From Gemmatimonadota bacterium (GTDB lineage: Bacteria; Gemmatimonadota; Gemmatimonadetes; Gemmatimonadales; GWC2-71-9), in assembly GCA_003223395.1 (NCBI GenBank), contig QHUZ01000034.1, positions 1-64,000 of the forward strand: DNA of 64,000 bases. The letters run 5' to 3'. The translations under genes and the position numbers were made by a program. This document shows positions 33,407 through 42,541 of this stretch, piece after piece. Within the stretch, counting starts at the first letter, position 1; each line of letters starts with the position of its first letter. The notes below the pieces were generated by a model, which saw only the letters and a program-made list of their open reading frames with translations, had not been told where the DNA came from and did not search any database.

Positions 33407-36400
33407 ATGACCGACTCGATCGATCGCAGACGCTTCCTGAAGGTCCTCGGCGTCACCAGCGCCGGTGCGGCAGCCGTCTCGGCCTGTGGCATCGGTCCCG
33501 AGCCCACCGAGCGGCTGATCCCGTATTTAGTGCAGCCCGAAGACCAAATACCGGGTACCGCGACGTATTACGCCACGACCTGCCGCGAATGTGCGGCGGG
33601 ATGCGGTGTGCGCGTGCGCGTGCGTGAGGGACGGGCCGTCAAGCTCGAGGGCAATCCGGACTCCCCGATCAATCGCGGGCGGCTCTGCGCGCGTGGGCAG
33701 GCGGCGCTCCAGGGACTCTACAACCCGGATCGTATCGCGCACCCAATGGTGCGGAACGCGAGCGGGAAGTTCGAGGACATCGACTGGGACGGGGCGCTGC
33801 AGCGGGTCACCGCCAAGGTGCGCGAAGCGCAGGGGAAGGGCATCGTCTTCCTGACGGGCGCCGAGCAGTCCACGTTCGGCGATCTCGTCGATGAATGGAT
33901 GAAGCAGGTGGGCGGTCGGCGCATGAGCTACGAGGCCTTCGGCTTCGAGGCGCTCCGGGCCGGCAATCGCATGGCGTTCGGCACCGCGACGCTGCCCACC
34001 TACGACTTCGCGAATGCGAAGTACGTGTTGTCGTTCGGGGCCGACTTCCTCGACACCTGGCTCTCGCCGGTCGAATTCCAGAACGGCTTCTCGCGCGCGC
34101 ACGCGTTCGATGCCGGTCGTCCCGCATCGATGGCAAAGTTCACGTATGTGGGGCCGCGTCTCTCCCTCACGGGCATGAACGCCGATGAGTGGATCGCGCC
34201 GAAGCCGGGTAGCGAGGGCTTGCTGGCCCTCGCGATGGCGCAGGTGATCATGAGCCAGCACTTGGCGCGCGTCCCGGCGGACGCCAGCAAGCTCGTGAGC
34301 GTGCTGGCAGCGCACACGCCGCGTGCCGTCGCGCAAGTGATCGGGATCGACGAGGCAACGATCGCCCGGCTGGCACGCGAGTTCGCCCGGTCGGGTGGCG
34401 GACTCGCCGTCGCCGGCGGGATGGCGACACAGGCCGCGAACGGCGCAGAGATCGTCGCCGCGGTGAACATCCTGAACTACGTCGTCGGCGCGGTCGGTAC
34501 GCTCGTGAAGTTCGGCGCCGATTTGGGCGTAGGTGCGACGAACACGTTCGCCGACCTTGCGACGCTCACCTCGGAAATGACCAACGGCCGGGTGGCGCTC
34601 CTGTTCGTGTACGGCACGAACCCGGCGCACTCGCTCCCCGGCGCCTTCCAGCAAGCGCTCGGCAAAGTGGCGTTCAAGGTCAGCTTCTCGTCCTACATGG
34701 ACGAGACGGCGGCCGCCTGCGACCTGATCCTCCCCGATCACCATCCGCTCGAACAGTGGGGCGACAGCCGGCCGCGGGCTGGTGTCATCGGGTTGCAGCA
34801 GCCAGTGGTGCAGCCGGTGTTCGGCACGCAGCCGACCGGGGATGTGATCCTAAAACTGTCCGGCAGGACTGGGACGTTCCAGGACTATCTCCAGGCGAAG
34901 TGGCGGGCGCGGCACGGGGCGAATTTCGATCAATACTGGATGGACTCGCTGGCCAAGGGCGGCGTGTACGGCGAAGCGCCGACGCGGCCCGTGCGGCTCG
35001 CAACAACCGCGGGAAACTTCAGCACCACGTTCGCCGAGGTGCCGTCGTGGGGTGGTGACGGCGATCAGACGGTGGTCGTGTTCCCGCACCCCGCACTGCA
35101 CGATGGCCGCGGCGCGAACAAGCCGTGGTTGCAGGAGCTCCCAGATCCGGTCTCGAAGATCGCCTGGCATAGCTGGGTCGAGGTGCATCCCGACACGGCA
35201 GCCAAGTGGGGCCTTGCCACCGGGGACTTCCTGCTGCTCCAGTCAAAATTTGGCGGTCAGAAATTCCCAGCCTGGATAACGCCCTCGGTCCGGCCCGACG
35301 TGCTGGCGGTCCCCACGGGGCAGGGTCACAGCGCGTACGGTCGCTACGCCAAAGACCGCTCGGCGAACGCGTTCGAGCTGCTCGGTGGTCAGGCGACCGT
35401 ATACGGCGGCCGCTCGTTCATCGTTCGCGCCACGGCGTCGAAGACGGGTGAGCATCAACGCCGCATCGCTACGATTGAAGGCAACGCGCGGGACCTCGGC
35501 ATGGGCACGACGGAGGTGCTCCCGCTCGCCCGCGCCAAGGCGCTCCATCCGGGCGACCACCCATTCCATTTCGAAGAGACGCCCGAGTACGCGAAGGATG
35601 CCGTCGAATGGTGGGCCGAGCGCCAGCACGAAAAGGCGGAGCTTGGCAACTACAAGGGAGAGCAGCCACGCTGGGGCCTCGCGATCGATCTCTCGAAGTG
35701 CACGGGGTGCTCGGCGTGCGTGACCGCGTGTTATGCCGAGAACAACATCGCGACCGTCGGCGAAGAGTTGACGGAGCGGCGGCGCGAAATGGCGTGGCTC
35801 AGGCTCGAGCGCTACTGGCGCGTCGATGAACACGACAACCTGCAGGGCGCCGTCAATCAGCCGATGCTGTGCCAGCAGTGCGGCAACGCGCCCTGCGAGC
35901 CGGTGTGCCCCGTGTACGCCGCCTATCACACGCCCGACGGGCTGAACGGCCAGGTCTACAATCGCTGCGTCGGCACGCGCTATTGCTCCAACAACTGCCC
36001 GTACAAGGTCCGCTACTTCAACTGGTACAACTACGCCGAGAAAGACGGCAAGTACGAGGCGTTCCCCGAGCCGCTGTCGATGCTGCTCAATCCCGACGTC
36101 ACGGTGCGCGAGAAGGGCGTGATGGAGAAGTGCACCTTCTGCGTGCAGCGGATCCGCGGCGCGCAGAACCAGGCCCGACTCGAGAACCGGAACGTGCGCG
36201 ACGGCGACATCGTCACCGCCTGCCAGCAGACCTGCCCGTCCGACGCAATCGTGTTCGGCGATCTCAACGACCGGAACTCGCGCGTCTTCGAGCTCGCCGG
36301 CAACCCGCGCGGTTATCACGTGCTCGCGGGGCTGAACACGAAGCCGGCGATCACGTATCTGGCTCGCGTCGTGGCACAGGATACGCCCGGTAATGGCTGA
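33407..36400 (+). CDS. actB: ACIII subunit ActB, molybdopterin-like/iron-sulfur protein
   Basis: This 997-residue protein has a Tat signal (IDRRRFLKVLGVTSAG, residues 5-20). A molybdopterin-oxidoreductase-like domain (about 45-700) has an N-terminal Cys cluster motif CRECAAGC...LCARGQ. The C-terminal ferredoxin-like domain (about 750-970) contains four Cys groups: CTGCSACVTACY, CQQCGNAPCEPVCP, CVGTRYCSNNCP, and CTFC with CQQTCPSD. The fused layout is the ActB form known from ACIII, where the large domain lacks a molybdenum cofactor. It lies one base after actA and overlaps actC. Confidence 0.93.
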   Translation: MTDSIDRRRFLKVLGVTSAGAAAVSACGIGPEPTERLIPYLVQPEDQIPGTATYYATTCRECAAGCGVRVRVREGRAVKLEGNPDSPINRGRLCARGQAALQGLYNPDRIAHPMVRNASGKFEDIDWDGALQRVTAKVREAQGKGIVFLTGAEQSTFGDLVDEWMKQVGGRRMSYEAFGFEALRAGNRMAFGTATLPTYDFANAKYVLSFGADFLDTWLSPVEFQNGFSRAHAFDAGRPASMAKFTYVGPRLSLTGMNADEWIAPKPGSEGLLALAMAQVIMSQHLARVPADASKLVSVLAAHTPRAVAQVIGIDEATIARLAREFARSGGGLAVAGGMATQAANGAEIVAAVNILNYVVGAVGTLVKFGADLGVGATNTFADLATLTSEMTNGRVALLFVYGTNPAHSLPGAFQQALGKVAFKVSFSSYMDETAAACDLILPDHHPLEQWGDSRPRAGVIGLQQPVVQPVFGTQPTGDVILKLSGRTGTFQDYLQAKWRARHGANFDQYWMDSLAKGGVYGEAPTRPVRLATTAGNFSTTFAEVPSWGGDGDQTVVVFPHPALHDGRGANKPWLQELPDPVSKIAWHSWVEVHPDTAAKWGLATGDFLLLQSKFGGQKFPAWITPSVRPDVLAVPTGQGHSAYGRYAKDRSANAFELLGGQATVYGGRSFIVRATASKTGEHQRRIATIEGNARDLGMGTTEVLPLARAKALHPGDHPFHFEETPEYAKDAVEWWAERQHEKAELGNYKGEQPRWGLAIDLSKCTGCSACVTACYAENNIATVGEELTERRREMAWLRLERYWRVDEHDNLQGAVNQPMLCQQCGNAPCEPVCPVYAAYHTPDGLNGQVYNRCVGTRYCSNNCPYKVRYFNWYNYAEKDGKYEAFPEPLSMLLNPDVTVREKGVMEKCTFCVQRIRGAQNQARLENRNVRDGDIVTACQQTCPSDAIVFGDLNDRNSRVFELAGNPRGYHVLAGLNTKPAITYLARVVAQDTPGNG

Positions 36401-37751
36401 GACGCCTCCCCCGACGACGCCGACGCGCGTGACGTACGACTACGTCACGCGGACTATCGCACGAACCCTCAGCACGCCCTCGCGGGGCTATTTCCTGCTG
36501 CTCGGCGCCGCCGTTGCGTTGCTCGCCATCGGCATCGTCACGCTGCTGTACCTGCTGCGCTACGGACTGGGACTCGCCGGCTATTCGCACCCCGTGTACT
36601 GGGCGGTGTTCATCACCTGTTTCGTCTTCTGGGTGGGTATCGCGCACTCCGGGACGCTGATCTCGGCGATTTTGTTCCTGTTCCGCTCGGGCTGGCGTAC
36701 GGCGGTGTACCGCACCGCCGAAGCGATGACGGTGTTCGCGGTGATGACCGCCGGGCTATTCCCGCTGATTCACATCGGGCGGCAGTGGTACTTCTACTGG
36801 CTGATTCCGTATCCGAACGAGCGCGGGCTGTGGCCCAACTTCAAATCGCCGCTCATCTGGGACGAGTTTGCGATCGGGACGTACTTCACCGTCTCGACCG
36901 TGTTCCTGATCATGGGCCTGATCCCCGACATCGCAGCGGTGCGCGATCTCGCGACCGGGTGGCGCAAGAAGCTCTACGCGCTCACATCGATCGGCTGGAC
37001 GGGGTCCAACGAGCAGTGGCGCCACTACAGCCGCGGCTACCTGTACCTTGCCGCGCTCGCGACGCCGCTCGTACTGTCGGTGCACAGCGTCGTGTCGTGG
37101 GACTTCGCGATGGCGCTCGTCCCCGGCTGGCACGCCACGATCTTCGCCCCGTACTTCGTCGCCGGCGCGATCTACTCGGGCTGCGGCATGGTGATCACGC
37201 TGCTCACGCCGATTCGCACTTTGTTCGGCCTCGAGGAAATCATCACCGTCAAGCATTTCGAGAACCTGGCGAAGCTATGCCTACTGACCGGCTCGATCGT
37301 GGGGTACGCGTACGTCTGTGAGTATTTCATGGCGTGGTACAGTGGCAACCCGACCGAACGCGCCGCCTTCTGGTATCGCGCCTTCGGGCCCTACTGGTGG
37401 GCCAGCTGGACGATGATCATCTGCAACGGCTTCCTCCCGTTGTTGCTCTGGGTAAAAAAGATTCGGACGAACATCACCGCGCTGTTCGTGATCTCGATCT
37501 TCGTGAACATCGGGATGTGGTTCGAGCGCTACGTCATCATCGTCGTGTCGCTGGCGGGTGAGCCGTTCACCAAGTGGGCGAACGCGGTCTACAATCCGAC
37601 CTGGGCTGACTGGGGCATTATGGCCGGCAGTTTCGGCTGGTTCTTCATGTGGTTCCTGCTGTTCGTGAAGAACTTCCCGGCGGTGTCGATCTCCGAGGTG
37701 AAGGAAGTACTGCCGCCGCCTCGGAGTAAGCCGTCGAAGGTACATGTATGA
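36393..37751 (+). CDS. actC: ACIII subunit ActC, NrfD-like quinol-binding membrane protein
   Basis: This 452-residue protein of the NrfD/PsrC family has about ten transmembrane helices and no export signal. Characteristic segments are PVYWAVFITCFVFWVGIAHSGT, HIGRQWYFYWLIPYPNERG and LVLSVHSVVSWDFAMALVPGWH. These match ActC, the main menaquinol oxidation site of ACIII. It overlaps actB by 8 bases and actD by 4. Confidence 0.93.
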   Translation: MAETPPPTTPTRVTYDYVTRTIARTLSTPSRGYFLLLGAAVALLAIGIVTLLYLLRYGLGLAGYSHPVYWAVFITCFVFWVGIAHSGTLISAILFLFRSGWRTAVYRTAEAMTVFAVMTAGLFPLIHIGRQWYFYWLIPYPNERGLWPNFKSPLIWDEFAIGTYFTVSTVFLIMGLIPDIAAVRDLATGWRKKLYALTSIGWTGSNEQWRHYSRGYLYLAALATPLVLSVHSVVSWDFAMALVPGWHATIFAPYFVAGAIYSGCGMVITLLTPIRTLFGLEEIITVKHFENLAKLCLLTGSIVGYAYVCEYFMAWYSGNPTERAAFWYRAFGPYWWASWTMIICNGFLPLLLWVKKIRTNITALFVISIFVNIGMWFERYVIIVVSLAGEPFTKWANAVYNPTWADWGIMAGSFGWFFMWFLLFVKNFPAVSISEVKEVLPPPRSKPSKVHV

Positions 37752-38296
37752 TGGCGCTTCCCAAGCCGCTGCACGATCTGTTTCGGCCGCCGCCGACGCC
37801 CGGGGTGCTCGCGGTGTTCTCCCACCTGGATACGACGCTCGCTGCCATCAAGAGGCTGCGGGCGGCGGGGCACACCGATTTCACGGTCTACTCCCCCATC
37901 CCGCGCCACGAAATCGAAGACGCACTCGGCCAGCCGGTGAGCCCGGTCCGGGCGTTCACGCTGGTCGGCGGCATTGCCGGATGCGCCATCGGCGCGTGGA
38001 TCACGCTGTGGATGTCGGCTGACTGGCCGATCGTCGTCGGCGGGAAGCCCGTGGGGTCGATTCCGCCCTACGTCGTCATCATGTTCGAAATGACGATTCT
38101 GTTCGGCGCGTTGTCGACGATCCTCGGGATCCTCTTCAATTCGCTGTTTGCCGCGCGGCGGTTGGGGACGATCCTCTACGATCCGCGCTTCACGAACGAC
38201 CGCTTTGGCATCTTCGTCCCGGCGGGATCGGACAAGGTCGCCAAGGTCGAGTCGCTGCTGCGCGAGGCCGGCGCGGAGGAAGTGCGCCGTGGCTAG
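37748..38296 (+). CDS. actD: ACIII subunit ActD (DUF3341)
   Basis: The 182-residue protein has two membrane helices (about 75-95 and 113-135) and a cytoplasmic N-domain beginning GVLAVFSHLDTTLAAIKRLRAAG. FTVYSPIPRHEIEDAL is the DUF3341 signature found in ActD. The C-terminal part (NDRFGIFVPAG...) is also conserved. It links ActC and ActF in the membrane core and overlaps both neighbouring genes. Confidence 0.92.
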   Translation: MMALPKPLHDLFRPPPTPGVLAVFSHLDTTLAAIKRLRAAGHTDFTVYSPIPRHEIEDALGQPVSPVRAFTLVGGIAGCAIGAWITLWMSADWPIVVGGKPVGSIPPYVVIMFEMTILFGALSTILGILFNSLFAARRLGTILYDPRFTNDRFGIFVPAGSDKVAKVESLLREAGAEEVRRG

Positions 38297-38825
38297 ACGC
38301 TGGCTGCTCGTCGCCGCGCTCGCGCTCCTCGGCGGCGCCTGCGATCCCGACACCGTCGTGCACAAGGTCGGTTGGTTCGCCACGATGCGACATCAGCGCA
38401 ACATCAAGCCGTACGCCCGGCCGATTCCACCGGTCGCCGGCGCGGTCCCGGTCTCAGGCGCGGAGCTCCCGCTCACGCGCGAGACGGCTGACCGGCTGGC
38501 GAATCCGCGCACACGCACCGCGGAGTCGTTGAACCGCGGGCAGTGGGTGTATTCGACGTATTGCCAGGTCTGTCACGGCGAGCACGGCCGCGGCGATGGT
38601 CCGGTGTCGCTGGCGGGTGGTGGTCCGTTCCCCGGAATTCCCTCGCTCGTCGATCCGTCGCGTCCCAAGATGACCGACGGCGCGATCTACGGCATGATCG
38701 TCGAGGCGCAGCGCATGGGCCGCGGCTTGATGCCACGCTACGGAGACAAGATCCACGGCAACGACCGCTGGGATCTCGTCAACTTCGTCCGCAATCTCCA
38801 GCTCAACGCTCGAGCCAATCAGTGA
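38289..38825 (+). CDS. actE: ACIII subunit ActE, monohaem cytochrome c lipoprotein
   Basis: The start is GTG 38289, overlapping actD by 8 bases, giving 178 residues. The leader LLVAALALLGGAC suggests a lipid-anchored Cys near residue 17. A single haem motif CQVCHGEHGRGDGP is followed by a distal Met in GLMPRYGDKI. This is the ActE pattern, the periplasmic cytochrome facing the electron acceptor. It overlaps actF by 4 bases. Confidence 0.92.
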   Translation: MARRWLLVAALALLGGACDPDTVVHKVGWFATMRHQRNIKPYARPIPPVAGAVPVSGAELPLTRETADRLANPRTRTAESLNRGQWVYSTYCQVCHGEHGRGDGPVSLAGGGPFPGIPSLVDPSRPKMTDGAIYGMIVEAQRMGRGLMPRYGDKIHGNDRWDLVNFVRNLQLNARANQ

Positions 38826-40030
38826 GCGTGGCCACGGTCAACCGCTCTGAGCTCGTCCAGAAAGCGCGCCAGGCTCCGCTTGCGCGATTCATGCTGTTCG
38901 GAGCGTTCGCCGCGGGTTTGGGCGCCATCGTCCTCCTGCTTGGCCTGCTCAGCGGCCATCCGGAGCGGACGTGGTGGACGTACCAGACGAACTTCGTGTT
39001 CTGGGTCGGCATGGCGCAGGGGATGGTGGTATTCGCGGCGACTCAGAAACTCGCCAAGGGCCACTGGTCCGGCGTCATCATTCGCTTCGCCGAGGCGGGA
39101 GCGGCATTTACGGCGGTAGCCGTGGTGTTGTTCGTCGGCCTGATCATCGGCCGCCAGTACATCTTCACCTGGATCCACGAGCCGCGGCCCGAGGTCGGCT
39201 GGTGGCTGACGAGCAAGTGGTTCTTCGTGCGCAATGGCGCGATCCTGGCCGTGCTCTCGTGGCTGTCGTGGCGCTTCGTCCGGCACGACACCGCTCCCGA
39301 TGTGCGTGAGGTGACGGGCGGTGAGGTGGTGGCCCGCACGGAGGACGCCGCCCGCATTTCGCGCGACGCCGCGATCCTGATTCTCGCGTTTGCGTTTGGC
39401 TACAGTCTGCTCGGCTACGATTTGATCATGTCGCTGGCGACAAAGTGGGTGAGCAATCTGTTCGGCGCGTTCTATTTCATGGGGAGCTTCCTCGCGGGCC
39501 TGATGCTACTCGCCGTGCTTGCCATCGTGTTGCGGCGCGCGATGGGCCTGGCCGGCATCTACACGTCTCGCCAGCAGCACGACCTCGGCAAGCTCTGCTT
39601 TGGATTCACGGTCTTCTGGGCGTATCTCATGTGGTCGCAATTCCTCGTGATTTGGTACGGGAATCTGCCGGAAGAGACGTACTTCATCTTCTATCGCTTG
39701 TACGGTGTGTGGCGCCCCGTCGGGATCGCAGTATTCCTGCTCGTGTTCCTGATCCCGTTCGTTGGATTGCTCGGGGTGAAGCCGAAGTTGTTCGCGCCAA
39801 CCATGGTGGGCTTTGCCCTCGTGAGTCTCGTGGGCATCTGGCTCGAGCGCTATCTCGAGGTCGTGCCCGCGATCAACCAAGGCGCCGGGCCGGCGATCGG
39901 CCTGCCCGAAATCGGCGTGACCTTGTTCTTCGGTGGTCTCTTCTGCATGTCGTGGGCGTGGTTCGCGAGCCGCTACCCCATCATCTCCCCTCGTCTTGCC
40001 GCTGACGCGCTGGAGCGCGAGCAGCACTAG
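38822..40030 (+). CDS. actF: ACIII subunit ActF, second NrfD-like membrane protein
   Basis: GTG 38822 (GTGA overlap) gives 402 residues with about ten helices. Segments WWTYQTNFVFWVGMAQGMVVFA, RQYIFTWIH, SLLGYDLIMSLATKWVSNLFGAF and MWSQFLVIWYGNLPEET are typical of ActF, the shorter paralogue of ActC. It closes the complex. The longer open frame upstream is a shadow of actE. No cytochrome oxidase genes follow; a cupredoxin gene does. Confidence 0.92.
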   Translation: MSVATVNRSELVQKARQAPLARFMLFGAFAAGLGAIVLLLGLLSGHPERTWWTYQTNFVFWVGMAQGMVVFAATQKLAKGHWSGVIIRFAEAGAAFTAVAVVLFVGLIIGRQYIFTWIHEPRPEVGWWLTSKWFFVRNGAILAVLSWLSWRFVRHDTAPDVREVTGGEVVARTEDAARISRDAAILILAFAFGYSLLGYDLIMSLATKWVSNLFGAFYFMGSFLAGLMLLAVLAIVLRRAMGLAGIYTSRQQHDLGKLCFGFTVFWAYLMWSQFLVIWYGNLPEETYFIFYRLYGVWRPVGIAVFLLVFLIPFVGLLGVKPKLFAPTMVGFALVSLVGIWLERYLEVVPAINQGAGPAIGLPEIGVTLFFGGLFCMSWAWFASRYPIISPRLAADALEREQH

Positions 40031-40081
40031 CCTCCCCCCCCCACCGTCCCACGCTATTACGTCCGGCCGTTTGCCGGCACC

Positions 40082-40123
40082 GGGTGTACGACAGCACGTT
40101 ACGAGAGTCAAATCGTACGACCC
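40082..40123. repeat. Inverted repeat before the cupredoxin gene
   Basis: GGGTGTACGA and TCGTACGACCC are reverse complements apart from one extra base, separated by 21 bases. They lie between actF and the cupredoxin. It could be an operator or an intercistronic hairpin. Confidence 0.35.
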
Positions 40124-40144
40124 TACTTCCCGTATGGAGGGGCT

Positions 40145-40519
40145 ATGCGGAGGTCTCGTTGGCTCATGATCGCGTGTCTGGTCGGCGCAGCGGCCTGTGG
40201 TAATAGCACGGGGTATGGCGGCAGTCCGCCTCCTCCACCGCCGCCGCCCGGAGGCGGTCATTCGACCACGGTCACCGTTTCCAACAATAAATTCTCGCCG
40301 ACGCCCGATACCATTAGCGCCGGCACGATCACGTTTCATTGGGCGGGTGGTCCTACCGTACACAATGTCACCTGGCTGACGGCCCCTGGCTCGCTCCCGG
40401 TCGGCTCCGGTGATCGGGTGCAGGGTGATGCGGATTTCCAGCCCACACTCGCGGCGGGTGATTACACATACCATTGCACGCACCACGTCGGCATGAATGG
40501 TGCGATTCACGTGAACTAA
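40145..40519 (+). CDS. Plastocyanin-like cupredoxin lipoprotein
   Basis: The 124-residue protein has a lipobox ending GAAAC (Cys18), a polyproline linker (residues about 28-35) and a cupredoxin domain. Copper ligands are His in PTVHNVTW and Cys-His-Met in YHCTHHVGMNG. The ribosome-binding site GGAGG lies just upstream. Its place right after actF and before a terminator suggests it is the copper electron carrier for ACIII, as auracyanin is in Chloroflexota (inference from context). Confidence 0.88.
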   Translation: MRRSRWLMIACLVGAAACGNSTGYGGSPPPPPPPPGGGHSTTVTVSNNKFSPTPDTISAGTITFHWAGGPTVHNVTWLTAPGSLPVGSGDRVQGDADFQPTLAAGDYTYHCTHHVGMNGAIHVN

Positions 40520-40539
40520 GGGTGAGTATCATGGCGTAC

Positions 40540-40578
40540 AGCTCCCGGGGCAGATACGGCTCCGGGAGCTTAGTTTTT
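40540..40578 (+). terminator. Intrinsic terminator after the cupredoxin gene
   Basis: AGCTCCCGG and CCGGGAGCT form a perfect 9-bp stem followed by TAGTTTTT. It ends the act operon just before the XdhC-like gene. Confidence 0.9.
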
Positions 40579-40583
40579 CCGAT

Positions 40584-41543
40584 ATGAATGTCTGGCAAGC
40601 CGCCGCTGACCTCGTTCGTCGCTCCGGTTCGGGCGCGCTCGCGACCGTGGCGCGCGTACGCGGCTCGACGCCGGTGCCGGCCGGCACCAAGATGCTCGTC
40701 GGCGCCGAAGGCCGATTGATCGGATCGGTCGGGGGCGGGTGCGTGGAAGCCGACGTCATCGGTGCCGCGCTCGATGCGCAGGCCAGCCGTCGTCCTTCGC
40801 TCCTCACGCACCATCTGAATGCCGATCTCGCCGGCGACCTCGGCCTCTCCTGCGGCGGCACCGTGGACATCTTCGTGGAGCCACTGCTCGCCGACGAGGC
40901 GTACGTGCGCGTGCTCGACGCGGCCGCGTCAGCGGAGGCAGGGTTGGTCCGCACCGCCACCGAGTGGAGCGGGATAGAGCCTCGCAAGACATTCGAGCCG
41001 CTCGCTCGCGCCGCCTTTTCCGGCGCCGCCGCGACCCTGACTCGCGACGGGCGCTACATGGAAGAGCGGCTACTCCCGGCGCCGCGCGTGTTCGTATTCG
41101 GGGCAGGGCACGTCGGGACCGCGATCGCCCGCGCCGCTGCGGCAGCCGGTTTCCGTGTCGTCGTCATCGACGATCGCGCCGAGTACGCCGATGCCGCGCG
41201 CTTTCCTGACGGGATCGCAGTGCTCGCAGCGGACGTGGAAACCGCATTCACGCGGTATCCGCTGACGTCGGGTGACGCGGTCGTCATCGCGACACGGGGA
41301 CATCGCAACGACGCGTTGATTCTGGAGCGCGTCGCGACGTCGCCGGCCGGCTACGTTGGACTGCTCGGGAGCCGTCGCAAGAAGGCGGTGGTCACGAAGG
41401 GACTGAAGGCGGCCGGAGTCCCCGCGAAGAGCCTGCAGCGCGTCCGGGTGCCGGTCGGGCTCCCGATCGGCGCCGTCACGCCGGAGGAAATCGCCGTCAG
41501 CGTGGTGGCCGAGCTGATCGGGTGGAGACGCGGCGAGCCTTAA
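40584..41543 (+). CDS. XdhC/CoxI-family accessory protein
   Basis: The 319-residue protein has the N-terminal XdhC domain (GALATVARVRGSTPVPAGTK, GSVGGGCVEADV, LGLSCGGTVDIFVEP). A C-terminal Rossmann domain (RVFVFGAGHVGTAIARA, about 168-184) ends in GLLGSRRKKAVV and LPIGAVTPEEIAVSV. XdhC proteins insert or sulfurate the molybdenum cofactor of xanthine/CO dehydrogenase-type enzymes. No such dehydrogenase is in the window, so its client is elsewhere. It converges on the anti-sigma gene with a 4-base overlap. Confidence 0.88.
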   Translation: MNVWQAAADLVRRSGSGALATVARVRGSTPVPAGTKMLVGAEGRLIGSVGGGCVEADVIGAALDAQASRRPSLLTHHLNADLAGDLGLSCGGTVDIFVEPLLADEAYVRVLDAAASAEAGLVRTATEWSGIEPRKTFEPLARAAFSGAAATLTRDGRYMEERLLPAPRVFVFGAGHVGTAIARAAAAAGFRVVVIDDRAEYADAARFPDGIAVLAADVETAFTRYPLTSGDAVVIATRGHRNDALILERVATSPAGYVGLLGSRRKKAVVTKGLKAAGVPAKSLQRVRVPVGLPIGAVTPEEIAVSVVAELIGWRRGEP

Positions 41544-42541
41544 GGGAGCGGCGCGACCTGGTCGAGCAGCCGGTTGAGCGAGTCCGGCGAGAGCGGACCC
41601 GTGATTTCCACTCGCAGGCCCTTCACGAAGCGCGCGAACAGGCGATTGCCGCGCTCCCGCGCTTGATCTTCGCTCGCATACCCACGCACGCGCAGGCGGC
41701 CCTCATTTGCGTAGCCGCTCCCGGTTGAGTCGTAGGGGTAGGCGGGCCGCTGAAAGATCTGAATCACCGTGGACGAGTCGATCGCCTGCTCGACGACGAT
41801 CGTGCCCTCGGTTCCCGGCACGCGCCGGAAGTGTCGCGCGGCCAAGCCGGGAAGTCCGACCGGCTCTTCGCCGAGAATCGACTTCGCCATCCGCCGGCTG
41901 ATCACCGGCCAATTCGTCGCCGCCAGCTGTTGCGCGACAATACCGTCGACGACGAGTGCCGGGGCGCCGGCAGCGGGGACGGCGCCGGAGATCACCTTGG
42001 CCTCGATCCTGATCGAGTCGGCGGTTCTGGGCGCAGGCGCGGCGACACTGCTGCGCGCGTCAAATTTCGGAGTTTCCGCGGCGGCGACTTCATCCAGACG
42101 TCTTTGGTCGTGCGCGCGCGCGGGGGCCGGGGCCGGTGATTTGTCCCTTTCTTCTTCAGTCTCCGCGGCGCGATGCTGAGCGATGGCAACGGGCTGTTCC
42201 GTAAGATCCGCAATAGGGGCCGTTCGGCCACTGGGACTCCGCATGTAGTAGCCAACCCCCAGCGCCAGGGCGAGCGATGCCGCCCAGGCGAACGATCGGC
42301 GCACCCGCCAGGGCGAGCGCTTCGGTTCGCGCCGCAGTTGGTCCAACGGCGGCGCCGGCCGCTCGGCGGGCCGAGCAGATCCCAACACCGCACTGGCCCG
42401 CTCGCGCAGCGACCGTTCTTCAATGAGGTTCCCGCGACACGTCGCGCAGCCTGCGAGGTGCGCCTCGAGTGCCGCCCGCTCGGCCGAGGGCAGCTCGCCG
42501 TCGAGGTATGCGTGCAGCGTTCCCTCATCCACGTGCGACAT
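41540..42541 (-). CDS. Anti-sigma factor with zinc-finger (ZAS) domain
   Basis: The start MSHVDEG at 42541 has GAAGGAGG upstream, giving 333 residues. The ZAS motif His-x3-Cys-x2-Cys (EAHLAGCATC, about 28-37) is the classic sigma-binding zinc finger. A transmembrane helix (about 92-108) precedes a long periplasmic domain of about 220 residues of unknown fold. It overlaps the ECF sigma gene by 17 bases and presumably holds that sigma at the membrane. Confidence 0.88.
   Translation of the reverse strand: MSHVDEGTLHAYLDGELPSAERAALEAHLAGCATCRGNLIEERSLRERASAVLGSARPAERPAPPLDQLRREPKRSPWRVRRSFAWAASLALALGVGYYMRSPSGRTAPIADLTEQPVAIAQHRAAETEEERDKSPAPAPARAHDQRRLDEVAAAETPKFDARSSVAAPAPRTADSIRIEAKVISGAVPAAGAPALVVDGIVAQQLAATNWPVISRRMAKSILGEEPVGLPGLAARHFRRVPGTEGTIVVEQAIDSSTVIQIFQRPAYPYDSTGSGYANEGRLRVRGYASEDQARERGNRLFARFVKGLRVEITGPLSPDSLNRLLDQVAPLP

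Noticed and set aside
36393-40030. Polysulfide/nitrite reductase (Psr/Nrf) interpretation of the NrfD-like genes
   Set aside because: The full order of pentahaem ActA, fused ActB, two NrfD paralogues, DUF3341 ActD and monohaem ActE is specific to alternative complex III.
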